NCBI GenBank assembly: GCA_964469815.1
Contig: CAYXZC010000037.1
Coordinates: 1 to 19,505, forward strand
DNA length: 19,505 nt
Direction: 5' to 3'
Source: MGBC163016 sp964469815
Lineage (GTDB): Bacteria; Actinomycetota; Coriobacteriia; Coriobacteriales; Eggerthellaceae
Below, piece after piece: positions 1 through 7,570 of the stretch. Below the pieces are notes generated by a model. That model saw nothing but the letters and a program-made list of their open reading frames with translations, was not told where the DNA came from and did no database searches. Each line of letters begins with the position of its first letter. The stretch's first letter is position 1. The position numbers and the translations under genes are program-made.

Positions 1-2488
1 ATATGCACCGTACTTCGATGTGCTTGCAGATATCTGGCCAAAAGGGATGTCGCAAGATGAGCTTGCTTGGAGGTTCAGCCGCTGGCAACGAGATCGGAAG
101 GATATGCTCGATGCATGGGAGACTGAGCAGTTCTTGGAGACCACGATAAACTCGATCCCCTCGCTCGTGTGGTATAAGACGAAAGACGGCGTTCACGAGA
201 AGGTGAACGACAGCTTTTGCGAGACGGTGAACAAGCCCAAAGATGATGTGCAAGGGCGTCGTCACGCATACATCTGGAATGTCGAGACCGATGATCCGGC
301 TTGCATAGAATCCGAAGAGAAGGTCATGGCAAGTGGTCAGACCTGTGTGTCAGAGGAGGTCGTGCAATCCGGCAAGGATACGAAGCTTTTGACCACGTAT
401 AAGTCTCCATTGTACAACCCTGATGGAAGCGTAATGGGCACGGTCGGCGTCGCCATCGATATCACCCAAGAACGCGCTTACGAGAATGACCTTATCCAGA
501 AGAACGAGACCCTTGAGACCATATTCACCTCGCTCGAATGCGGTGTTCTTACGCATAGCGTGGATGGATCCAGGATCCTAGGCGTGAACAAGGCCGCGCT
601 CGATATCCTGGGGTATGATTCTGAGCAGGAGATGCTCGAAGACGGTTTCGACATGATCGCCCAATCGGTGCTCGATGAGGACAAACCGCTGTTGCGGGCG
701 AAATTCGCTTCCCTTACCAATGTCGGGGATAGCGTTGCCACAGAGTACCGGGTCAGGCATGCTGATGGGACGCTGCTGCACGTCATGGGGAACATCAAGC
801 TCATAGAGCGTGATGGGGAGCTCCTCTATCAGCGTTTCCTTCTTGATAATTCCGAGCAGAAGCGCAAGGAAGAGATCCGCGAGCGCAGGAACCAAGAGTT
901 CATGAAAGTGCTGAGCGAGTACTATCTTGTGATATGCGCATTCAATGTCGACTCGGGTGAAGGCGAGCTATTGCGCATTGCGGATGAGAAGAAGGATGAG
1001 TTGACTCCGATTTTTGGAGGCACGCTCCTTTATGAGGATGCTATCGCACGCTATATAGGACAACGTGTCTTCGAAGATGATGTGGATCTTCTGAAGGAAG
1101 CGCTTTCCGTAGAGAACATCAAGAAAGAGCTTGCGACGCGTGAACGTTTCCATACGCATTATCGATCCAAAGATGGCGATATCATCACCTATAGGCAAGC
1201 CACCGTGGTGCGTGCGAACAATCTGGGTGAAGGGCAATACATCGTTCTCGGGATCAGGAACACCGATCAAGAGACTCGCGAAGAGCTTCAGCATAAAGAG
1301 CTTCTCGAAGAGGCGCTCGTGCGCGCCAACAGGGCAAGCGAAGCGAAGAGCTCGTTTCTGTCCAACATGTCGCACGATATTCGCACTCCCATGAATGCGA
1401 TCGTCGGCTTCACCGTGCTCGCGAACAACCATCTTGACAGCAAGGAACGCGTCTCTGAGTACCTCGGAAAGATCCATTCATCGAGCACGCATCTTCTGAG
1501 CCTGATAAACGACATCCTCGATATGAGCCGCATTGAGTCGGGTAAGATCTCGCTTGATGAGAAGCCTTGTCTTTTATCGGATATCTTCATGAACATGAAG
1601 GATATCCTTCAGCCCGAGGTCGAGGCTAAAAATCTCACTTTCAACGTGTCCATGGATAGCATTGAGCACAACGCCGTTATCTGCGACGAGCTGAAATTCA
1701 ATCAGATCCTTTTGAACCTGCTTGGGAATTCGATCAAGTTCACAGCGCCGAATGGCAACGTCGATCTGAGCATCACAGAGATCGGAGATAGTGATGAGGG
1801 GTATGCGAATTATAAGGTGACCGTGAAGGACAACGGCATAGGGATGACGCAGGACTTCCTCGAGCACATATTCGATCCATTCGAGCGTGAGCGCACATCG
1901 ACTTTGAGCGGCATCCAAGGCACAGGGCTTGGGATGACCATAACGAAGAGCCTTGTGGATATGATGGATGGTGTCATAAGCGTGAACAGCAAGAAGGGAG
2001 TGGGCACGCAGTTCGATATCGTCTTCAAGTTCAAGGTGATCGATGAAGAGAGAACGAGGTTGATGGCCTCATCGAATACGCATGATGTGTCTCTTTCCGA
2101 TAGTTTGAAAGGGTGTCGGATCCTGCTCGTTGACGATAACGAGCTCAATCGTGAGATCGCCATCACCCTATTGGAAGATGCAGGATTCGAAGTGGAGTCA
2201 GCTGTGAATGGGCAGGATGCCATCGACAAGTTGGCTGATGCCGATCCATCCCATTATCAGTTGGTGCTCATGGATATCCAGATGCCTGTTATGAACGGTT
2301 ATGAGGCTGCTACCATAATCCGTGCCATGCCGGATCCGATAGTGTCATCGATCCCTATCCTTGCTGTAACAGCCGATGCCTTCGATGAGGATAAGCAAAA
2401 AGCCTTGAGCTGTGGGATGAATGGGCATTTGGCGAAGCCGATCGAGGTTCCAGAGCTGTTCAAGGCTATGAATCATATGCTTGCTTAG
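1..2488 (+). CDS. Hybrid sensor histidine kinase with PAS domains and C-terminal receiver (5' partial)
   Basis: The reading frame is open to the left edge, and the first possible start (GTG at 20) has no ribosome site, so the gene very likely begins upstream. Residues are numbered from codon 20. Two PAS domains are visible at about 45-150 (IPSLVWYKTKDG) and 165-280 (IFTSLECGVLTHSVDG), with a third weaker PAS-like segment at about 295-410. A helical linker leads into a HisKA domain with the phospho-acceptor His452 in SNMSHDIRTPMNAI. The HATPase domain has its N box in NQILLNLLGNSIKFT, DNGIGM and GTGLGM. A receiver domain follows from about 696, with Asp752 in LMDIQMPVMNG and the conserved Lys in LAKPIE. 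No transmembrane segment is seen in the visible part, so sensing by this part is probably cytosolic. The signal and target are unknown; the receiver suggests a phosphorelay. No HPt domain is present. Confidence 0.93.
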   Translation, partial: YAPYFDVLADIWPKGMSQDELAWRFSRWQRDRKDMLDAWETEQFLETTINSIPSLVWYKTKDGVHEKVNDSFCETVNKPKDDVQGRRHAYIWNVETDDPACIESEEKVMASGQTCVSEEVVQSGKDTKLLTTYKSPLYNPDGSVMGTVGVAIDITQERAYENDLIQKNETLETIFTSLECGVLTHSVDGSRILGVNKAALDILGYDSEQEMLEDGFDMIAQSVLDEDKPLLRAKFASLTNVGDSVATEYRVRHADGTLLHVMGNIKLIERDGELLYQRFLLDNSEQKRKEEIRERRNQEFMKVLSEYYLVICAFNVDSGEGELLRIADEKKDELTPIFGGTLLYEDAIARYIGQRVFEDDVDLLKEALSVENIKKELATRERFHTHYRSKDGDIITYRQATVVRANNLGEGQYIVLGIRNTDQETREELQHKELLEEALVRANRASEAKSSFLSNMSHDIRTPMNAIVGFTVLANNHLDSKERVSEYLGKIHSSSTHLLSLINDILDMSRIESGKISLDEKPCLLSDIFMNMKDILQPEVEAKNLTFNVSMDSIEHNAVICDELKFNQILLNLLGNSIKFTAPNGNVDLSITEIGDSDEGYANYKVTVKDNGIGMTQDFLEHIFDPFERERTSTLSGIQGTGLGMTITKSLVDMMDGVISVNSKKGVGTQFDIVFKFKVIDEERTRLMASSNTHDVSLSDSLKGCRILLVDDNELNREIAITLLEDAGFEVESAVNGQDAIDKLADADPSHYQLVLMDIQMPVMNGYEAATIIRAMPDPIVSSIPILAVTADAFDEDKQKALSCGMNGHLAKPIEVPELFKAMNHMLA

Positions 2489-4047
2489 ACATTCCAGAGC
2501 CGCTCGATCGACGCCCATTCCGCCAATGATCGGGCGTAATCTTCGCTCAAGTGCTCATCGGAGTAATAGTACACATCTCCGTTGCTAGCAGACAGCTGCT
2601 TTATATCAGCGTATTCAGGAAGTTGCTGCGCCTTTGCCCAAAGATCTCGTACATCATCTTTCGTCATCGAGAGCGGATCATTGAAAAGACTGCTTTCAGC
2701 CATCGGGCGCGGATAGGTTTTGGATTCTTCCCTTATACAGTATGAGAAGGTCACCATAGGATCATCCTCGGCAGCCAGGAAAGCCAGCTTCGAGAACGAG
2801 TCGCTCATATGGTTCGCATCGTAGAAGTACTTGCCTTTTGCTCCTTCGATCATCTTGATCCCTGAAGCATCGATTTCGCGAAGCTGCTTCTCGCGCGGTT
2901 TGTCGGTCTTGACCAATCCCCATACGCCGTCAACCTGGACAAGCTCGTAGCCTTCCGGCGGAACCAATTCGAAGTCCTCATCATCGGGCGTTTTGTTGGA
3001 ATAATCGAATACGTGATCGAAGGTGGAGAGGACATCGCTCGGTGCAGGTGCCTCTAAGGCAGAAGGATCGTTATCATCGGATGCATCGGTCTTGCTCTCT
3101 CTGGGATTGGCGGTCTTTGACGTGGGGTCATTCGCTTTCGTTTCGATGACATCATTGGGTTCGGTGGATCTATCTGCATCGTTTTTGAAAAGCTTCGGAA
3201 CGCCTACACCGCGATTGGCGAAACGTGATGGTCGCGTTTTTTGTTCGGAGGAGGAAGGGTGCACCTTCGTGCTCTCTGATCCAACCTCCTCTTTAGGGAG
3301 AATGTCCACGAGCCCGTCCTCGAATTCTTCGAATGTGAGGCATCCTGGCGCTACCGTGGCAAGCGTTTCGCGGGACACCATCCTGCCTTCATGAGTTTCC
3401 TCGCGGATAAGATCCACGGCCTGTGCGAGTGCGTTGTTGATCTCTATCGCGCGCTTCTTCTCGATCTCGTCCATGCGCATCTCGCGTAGAGACTGGCGAT
3501 ACGAGCAATGCTCCGCCATGATGCAGGAAATGGAATTCTCGTCACATTGGCAGGCCTCTTCGAGTTCGGCCAGATCGGCATCTTGGCTTATAAGGAAGTC
3601 GCCCACAAGCGCCTTTATCGCGCAAGCGGCGAAATGAAGGGCATTCACCTTGCCCGATGGAACATCATCGACGCATTCCCGGATATCCTCCAGCGTGATG
3701 CTCAGGGCATCCTCAATGGGCTTGCCCTCTATGAGTAGACAAGCTGCACTGGCGCAAGCTGTCATCGCAAGGCACCCACGCGATTTGAACCCGGCAGCTT
3801 CGATGATCCCCGTAGCGGGATCGATGCGGGCGAAAAGGCGACAGGCCACCTCACCGCGCTTTGATTTGCCCACCATGCTCTGAGCGTTGTACCCTTCCGG
3901 TTTGCCCGAGTTCTTGAAGTCAGCGACTATTGCGAGCAATCTGTCAGAATAAGAGTCGATATCGTCTTCGGCCTCGGTCTGATACACGTCGGCGGTTCTG
4001 AGCAAGACCTTATCTTCAGGGATTCGATATACGTTTCTCTCTGACAT
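2485..4047 (-). CDS. NifU/IscU-like protein with altered cysteines and long C-terminal extension
   Basis: 520 residues. The start at 4047 is chosen because AGGAG lies 10 bases upstream; an in-frame ATG at 4068 lacks this. Residues about 30-150 match the IscU/NifU N-terminal scaffold fold (FKSRGCLAMTACAS, EGKPIEDALSITLEDI, AIKAL). By hand alignment only the middle canonical cysteine is kept (Cys92); the first (normally CGD) reads RGE at 64-66 and the third (normally HC) reads NA at 135-136. Extra cysteines lie at 69, 98, 103 and 142, and a CX1CX6CX5C cluster at 166-181. A charged, Ser/Thr/Pro-rich linker follows (about 250-350). The last 125 residues hold two copies of a Tyr-rich module (397-433 and 482-520). 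It may handle Fe-S clusters, but ordinary scaffold function is doubtful. Its stop overlaps that of the convergent kinase by three bases. Confidence 0.78.
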   Translation of the reverse strand: MSERNVYRIPEDKVLLRTADVYQTEAEDDIDSYSDRLLAIVADFKNSGKPEGYNAQSMVGKSKRGEVACRLFARIDPATGIIEAAGFKSRGCLAMTACASAACLLIEGKPIEDALSITLEDIRECVDDVPSGKVNALHFAACAIKALVGDFLISQDADLAELEEACQCDENSISCIMAEHCSYRQSLREMRMDEIEKKRAIEINNALAQAVDLIREETHEGRMVSRETLATVAPGCLTFEEFEDGLVDILPKEEVGSESTKVHPSSSEQKTRPSRFANRGVGVPKLFKNDADRSTEPNDVIETKANDPTSKTANPRESKTDASDDNDPSALEAPAPSDVLSTFDHVFDYSNKTPDDEDFELVPPEGYELVQVDGVWGLVKTDKPREKQLREIDASGIKMIEGAKGKYFYDANHMSDSFSKLAFLAAEDDPMVTFSYCIREESKTYPRPMAESSLFNDPLSMTKDDVRDLWAKAQQLPEYADIKQLSASNGDVYYYSDEHLSEDYARSLAEWASIERLWNV

Positions 4048-4101
4048 GATCGTTTGTCTCCTATGCATGAAAGGATCGTGATCTCAAATGATCGATGTAG
4101 A

Positions 4102-4115
4102 TTGATGCCGATCAT
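4102..4115. promoter_or_regulatory. FNR/CRP-type dyad upstream of NifU-like gene
   Basis: The sequence reads TTGAT-GCCG-ATCAT, which matches nine of the ten fixed bases of the FNR-family consensus TTGAT-N4-ATCAA. It lies 55-68 bases upstream of the chosen start of the leftward NifU-like gene. A second dyad, TTGAT-GATAT-ATCAA at 4121-4135, has perfect arms but a five-base spacer. FNR-family control of iron-sulfur genes is common, but no regulator gene is seen here, so the assignment is tentative. Confidence 0.3.
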
Positions 4116-4140
4116 CTGCTTTGATGATATATCAATAATG

Positions 4141-4283
4141 CAGGAAATCCTGTTTTGTAATGAGTTGTTTACCTGCGAACTTGCTTCTTGTGCAAGGATT
4201 CAGGCATCGTGGCACCTAGCCATCCCAGACCTGCATTTTGGTGTAGGTTCGATGGTGAGGTTGGTCTGGGCAGATGCGCCACG
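4141..4283. other. Nested inverted repeats, possible structured RNA or leader
   Basis: Three structures follow each other: a CAGGA-AA-TCCTG palindrome (4141-4152); CCTG 4172-4175 with CAGG 4201-4204 enclosing CTTGC 4180-4184 with GCAAG 4192-4196; and CGTGGC 4208-4213 with GCCACG 4278-4283 enclosing CCCAGACC 4224-4231 with GGTCTGGG 4263-4270. The last ends five bases before a terminator-like hairpin. Read rightward it could be a small RNA with its terminator; read leftward it could be the long leader of the NifU-like gene. It was not recognised as a known RNA family. Confidence 0.35.
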
Positions 4284-4288
4284 TGTAC

Positions 4289-4323
4289 AGAAGAAGGACC
4301 CCCGGAGGTGGGGTCCTTCTTCT
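4289..4323 (-). terminator. Strong hairpin downstream of aldehyde oxidoreductase gene
   Basis: A perfect 14-bp stem (AGAAGAAGGACCCC with its complement) closes a 7-base loop. It lies 57-91 bases past the stop of the leftward aldehyde oxidoreductase gene. There is no separate T-tract on either side, although the 3' arm is itself rich in T on both strands, so it could work in either direction. Confidence 0.65.
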
Positions 4324-4379
4324 CGCATGAAGCGACTTGGAGAGGGAAATGTCCATATCAGATCGTTTGCGAATGCGTC

Positions 4380-6509
4380 CTAGGGGAGCAGATTCAGGGA
4401 GGCTAGTTCCTCCTTGACATCGGGCATATCATAGGCATCGAGGCATTCTGCCGTAGGACATCCGAGCTGCTCATCCCAACCGAAGGTTCTGTAGAGCATC
4501 GTCAGACCCTCTTGGATGTCTGCTTTGTCCATCTTATCCGTTCCCTCAGTGAAAACAGCCTTGTCCGGATCCTTGCTGAACGGCCATTCGGTATAGACAT
4601 CATGGTTCGTTCTGAAGTCGATGTTGCCCATGTTGCCTGCGGCATCCGTCAGGCTGCGTGCAGTGTTCGCGCGCTGCAGCGTCATTATGCGGGCACCGGC
4701 TTCATAGAGATCCTCTGTGGTGAGGTCTTCGCCGGTAACGGCCTTGAAGAACTTCGACTCAAGATCCAAGTCCCCGCGATAATCACGGGCTTTCACCGGC
4801 GATACGGTCATCGGCCATACCCAGTTGCAAAGCGTCAACGAGTCATGGAGCACATCTGTGACAACGGACCACCAAACGAAATTCGCCTTGTGCTCGTTCA
4901 TTGGGGTATAGGACTTGTCCTTATCGATAGCATCCTCGCCACCCCAGATCTCAGCTGCGATCTGCTGCTTGAGCTCGAAAGGAAGCCCGCTTCCTTGGAA
5001 GTTCACAGCCGAGTGGATCATGTCATCGCGGTTGAACAGGCAGTTATACAGCATGCCGACCTGTCCGAAGCATTCCTGGGAATGGTGCACCGGCCAACCG
5101 CGGGGGCTGATCATGCAGGATGCGACCGTGTCGTTCCATTTCATATCATCCCATCGCTCTGTCCATACATAGGTGCCGTGACCCACATACGATATCTCGG
5201 AATCGTTCTGTGCGATCTTGGTCAGTAGTGGCGGCATGATGGACGGATCATCGGTGTAGAACTTGTTCCAATCGAACTCGGCATATTCCTCAGGCGGGAG
5301 CACGCGCTCGAAGACACCGCTGGAAACGCAATGGGCGATATCACGATAGAGTTGGGCGTAATTGCACCAAAGGCCAAGGTCATCCACTACAGATCCGATG
5401 ACCTGATTCCAGACCAAGCTGTCCTGCGAGTTGTCCTCGATGCTCGTTCCCAAGATCTTGATCATATATTTGAATGGGAAGTTTGGCACACATGTGTTTC
5501 CCGTGGTCGCATATCCGCCGTTCTCGGCGCTTGGTTCCACATACATATCCGAATAGCAATGGATAGGACACCCATGACATCCATCCATCTTGATGGTGTA
5601 CTTCTCGGCTGCAGGGCCGTCGTCCTTGGTGGATTTCATGCAGCGATAACCGACGGTGTTGAGGTTTCCGGGCTTGGGTTCACCGGTCTCGATGGGGCCG
5701 CCTTCTGCGAGCGCCCAATAAAGCCCGTTTCGAGCCGTCCAACGGGAATCCTTATCGTAGTATTCAGCCCATTCTTGCTGAGTGGAAGGAACCACATGGT
5801 TGTTGTTCGATCCGATGATCTCGCGAAGCATGTAATCGGATAGATCGGCGACCGCCTTTGGATCGGCAACGTTCACGGTTCCTGTTCCGCGTACAACGAG
5901 CGCCTTCATGCCCTTATAGCCGAGCACAGCTCCTGTTCCTGCTCCTGCGGAGTGGTTGCGGGAGTTGATTATGCACGCATATGGAAGCTGGTTCTCGCCT
6001 GCAGGGCCGATGGTGGCGACCACGCAGTCGGTTCCTTCACGACGGCAGAGCAGCTCTGTGGTGGCACGGGTTCCAAGCCCCCAGATGCCATCGGCTGACT
6101 TGATCTTCACATCGTCATCATCGACCATCACATAGACATGGTCATCCGATTTGCCCTCGATGACTATTCCGTCATATCCTGCCTGCTTTATCCTGGCTCC
6201 GAGCATTCCTCCGCAGTGCGCATCGATGATGGCATGATCCTTGGTGAATGTGGAAAGCGATGCTATGGTGGTGCGTCCGGCAAGTGGAACGCCCGAGGCG
6301 GTCAGAGGACCTACTGCGAATACGACCTTGTTCTCCTCGGATAGAGGTTCGGTTCCTGCAGGAACTTCATCGAACATGATCTTGTTCGCAAGACCCATTC
6401 CGCCGATGTATTTCTTGTATGGTTCTGTAGGAAATGTAGAGACTGTTTTATCGGTAAGATTCACCCTCAGGATCTTACCGGTCCAGCCATAAGACTTTTT
6501 GTCAGACAT
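4380..6509 (-). CDS. aor: Aldehyde:ferredoxin oxidoreductase-family tungsten/molybdenum enzyme
   Basis: 709 residues, somewhat longer than the roughly 600-residue archaeal enzymes. The start at 6509 is preferred because GGAG lies seven bases upstream; an in-frame ATG at 6536 has no ribosome site. The N-terminus (YGWTGKILRVNLTDKTV, then KKYIGGMGLA) is the family signature, followed by the pterin-binding region (GPLTASGVPLAGRTTIASLS, IGPAGENQLPYACI, GAGTGAVLGYKGMKA). A [4Fe-4S] site is formed by Cys311, Cys314 and Cys318 (CHGCPIHC) plus Cys561 (LTLCNW). There is no signal peptide, so it is cytoplasmic. Known relatives oxidise aldehydes to acids, or reduce acids, using ferredoxin and a bis-pterin tungsten cofactor; the family also includes poorly understood members such as YdhV, so the substrate is open. 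It is divergent from a molybdoenzyme operon with which it shares the 276-bp control region. Confidence 0.9.
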   Translation of the reverse strand: MSDKKSYGWTGKILRVNLTDKTVSTFPTEPYKKYIGGMGLANKIMFDEVPAGTEPLSEENKVVFAVGPLTASGVPLAGRTTIASLSTFTKDHAIIDAHCGGMLGARIKQAGYDGIVIEGKSDDHVYVMVDDDDVKIKSADGIWGLGTRATTELLCRREGTDCVVATIGPAGENQLPYACIINSRNHSAGAGTGAVLGYKGMKALVVRGTGTVNVADPKAVADLSDYMLREIIGSNNNHVVPSTQQEWAEYYDKDSRWTARNGLYWALAEGGPIETGEPKPGNLNTVGYRCMKSTKDDGPAAEKYTIKMDGCHGCPIHCYSDMYVEPSAENGGYATTGNTCVPNFPFKYMIKILGTSIEDNSQDSLVWNQVIGSVVDDLGLWCNYAQLYRDIAHCVSSGVFERVLPPEEYAEFDWNKFYTDDPSIMPPLLTKIAQNDSEISYVGHGTYVWTERWDDMKWNDTVASCMISPRGWPVHHSQECFGQVGMLYNCLFNRDDMIHSAVNFQGSGLPFELKQQIAAEIWGGEDAIDKDKSYTPMNEHKANFVWWSVVTDVLHDSLTLCNWVWPMTVSPVKARDYRGDLDLESKFFKAVTGEDLTTEDLYEAGARIMTLQRANTARSLTDAAGNMGNIDFRTNHDVYTEWPFSKDPDKAVFTEGTDKMDKADIQEGLTMLYRTFGWDEQLGCPTAECLDAYDMPDVKEELASLNLLP

Positions 6510-6540
6510 CTTTGATCTCCAAACCTTTTGCTTCATACGT

Positions 6541-6570
6541 TGCAGCGCGGATGAGCGATTTGGAGCTCTT
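6541..6570 (+). repeat. Direct repeat copy 1, in aldehyde oxidoreductase leader
   Basis: It begins TGCAGCGCGGA and continues with AGCGAT and GAGCTC. It matches 6721-6750 closely, differing by a few substitutions and a two-base gap. It lies 32-61 bases upstream of the aldehyde oxidoreductase start. Read on the minus strand it contains CTCCAAATC, which can pair with the GGTTTGGAG ribosome site of that gene (6517-6525). Confidence 0.7.
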
Positions 6571-6580
6571 CATGATCGCA

Positions 6581-6589
6581 ATCTTAGCA
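6581..6589 (-). promoter_or_regulatory. Possible extended -10 for the aldehyde oxidoreductase gene
   Basis: Read leftward the bases are TGC-TAAGAT, an extended -10 pattern (TGN then a TATAAT-like hexamer). It would give a leader of about 65 bases before the start at 6509. No good -35 box is seen, so this is weak. Confidence 0.3.
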
Positions 6590-6646
6590 CTCGATTGACG
6601 GATTCGGATTTTTGTTTCGCAAACTGTAACAAAAGGTTTTTCTATA

Positions 6647-6676
6647 TTAACGGCAGGTTAACAAATCAACTATATT
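6647..6676 (+). promoter_or_regulatory. Probable promoter of the molybdoenzyme operon
   Basis: TTAACG (6647-6652) and TATATT (6671-6676) are separated by 18 bases and resemble the -35 and -10 boxes of the main sigma factor. The region around them is the most A/T-rich stretch of this gap. The leader would be about 100 bases long. A TTAAC motif is repeated 11 bases downstream of the first, which could be part of a regulator site. Confidence 0.45.
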
Positions 6677-6720
6677 CTTGAAAAAATCGATTAGCGGCGT
6701 AATATGCGAAACGAAGTGTT

Positions 6721-6750
6721 TGCAGCGCGGAATAGCGATAGAGCTCCTTG
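6721..6750 (+). repeat. Direct repeat copy 2, in ferredoxin leader
   Basis: It begins TGCAGCGCGGA like copy 1 and ends in GAGCTCCTTG. It lies 36-65 bases upstream of the ferredoxin start, mirroring the placement of copy 1 on the other side. CTCCTTG (6744-6750) can pair with CGAGGAG (6773-6779), which contains the ribosome site of the ferredoxin gene. Confidence 0.7.
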
Positions 6751-6785
6751 TTTGCAGGAATTGAACATGCATCGAGGAGGAGATC

Positions 6786-7553
6786 ATGTCTGACGGGAGA
6801 GAAACTAAAGACACCAGTCGCATTCCCTTTATAAAAGATGCATCCGAAAACTTACCTCCGGATGTTGAAACGGATACAGCCTCAGAAGAGGCAGCAGATG
6901 TAAAGACCAAGAAGCATATGTTCACCAGACGCGATGTCCTGGCTATGTGTGGCTGTGGCGTTGCAGGCCTTGTAGTGGGTGGCGCTTTGGCTTCTTGGGG
7001 AGTCACAGAACGTTCGATCGCTTCTGGGCGCATCGAGATCAAGACCACACCGCTCAAGATGATCGTCACCGACCGTGCGAAGTGCTCAGGTTGCCAAAGG
7101 TGCGAGATGAGCTGCACGCTCAAGAACGATGGTCGCGTATGCCAGCATATCGCCCGTGTGAGGGTTTGGGATAACTACAACTTCGGCCCCGGTGTCAATA
7201 CCGGCGATGGCATCTATGAGGATTGCCAGTTCACGGTCGAGCACTGCAAGCAGTGCGAGGATCCATGGTGCGCAAACTATTGTCCTGTTCACGCGATCTA
7301 TGCCGACCCGAAGACCGGTGCTAGGGTGGTCGATGACCAAGCTTGCATCGGTTGCGGAATGTGCGCTCAGGCGTGTCCTTGGAACATGCCTCGCATCGAT
7401 TCGGAAACAGGTGTTTCCACGAAGTGCGTTTCCTGCGGTAGATGCGCAGAACAATGTCCCAACGGCGCAATACAGTTCGTTGATTGGAAGAACATCGCCC
7501 AGGCGGCTTTGGATGCCGGCATAGTTCGTACCATTACATTAGTAGATGCTTAA
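6786..7553 (+). CDS. Tat-type ferredoxin with four [4Fe-4S] sites
   Basis: 255 residues; an AGGAGG-type site just upstream sets the start. The first 45 residues are hydrophilic and acidic. They are followed by a twin-arginine motif, TRRDVLAM (47-54), and a hydrophobic stretch to about 73, so the protein is probably Tat-exported or anchored with its clusters outside. Four cysteine groups follow: 100/103/106/110, 154/157/162/166, 187/190/193/197 and 214/217/220/224. This is the four-cluster layout of PhsB/DmsB/YdhY-type electron-transfer subunits. It is the first gene of a five-gene operon; the molybdoenzyme starts 17 bases after its stop. It probably passes electrons to or from the molybdoenzyme. 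The operon already has a second four-cluster subunit, so its partner could be different. The long stretch before the twin arginines is unusual. Confidence 0.88.
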   Translation: MSDGRETKDTSRIPFIKDASENLPPDVETDTASEEAADVKTKKHMFTRRDVLAMCGCGVAGLVVGGALASWGVTERSIASGRIEIKTTPLKMIVTDRAKCSGCQRCEMSCTLKNDGRVCQHIARVRVWDNYNFGPGVNTGDGIYEDCQFTVEHCKQCEDPWCANYCPVHAIYADPKTGARVVDDQACIGCGMCAQACPWNMPRIDSETGVSTKCVSCGRCAEQCPNGAIQFVDWKNIAQAALDAGIVRTITLVDA

Positions 7554-7570
7554 ATGTTAGGAGGATCGAA

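Larger units (their letters stand above)
4048..4379. other. Gene-free region with structured repeats
   Basis: This 332-bp gap separates the start of the NifU-like gene from the end of the aldehyde oxidoreductase gene, both leftward. No convincing gene is present. It holds an FNR-like dyad near the NifU-like start, a run of inverted repeats from 4141 to 4283 and a strong hairpin at 4289-4323; each is listed separately. Confidence 0.6.

Noticed and set aside
4208..4323. Signal recognition particle RNA
   Set aside because: GGGCAGATG and GTGT resemble parts of it, but the conserved GGAAGGAAGCAGCC-type tip is absent.
4054..4383. 109-codon open frame in the gap after the NifU-like gene
   Set aside because: It crosses the structured repeats and terminator-like hairpin and has no domain, no ribosome site and unlikely composition.
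4512..5228. 238-codon rightward open frame inside the aldehyde oxidoreductase gene
   Set aside because: It is antisense to conserved coding sequence, including the segment with the fourth cluster cysteine, and shows no domain of its own.
7484..7570. Earlier start for the molybdoenzyme
   Set aside because: It would overlap the ferredoxin gene and bury the Tat signal 29 residues inside; AGGAGG clearly marks 7571.
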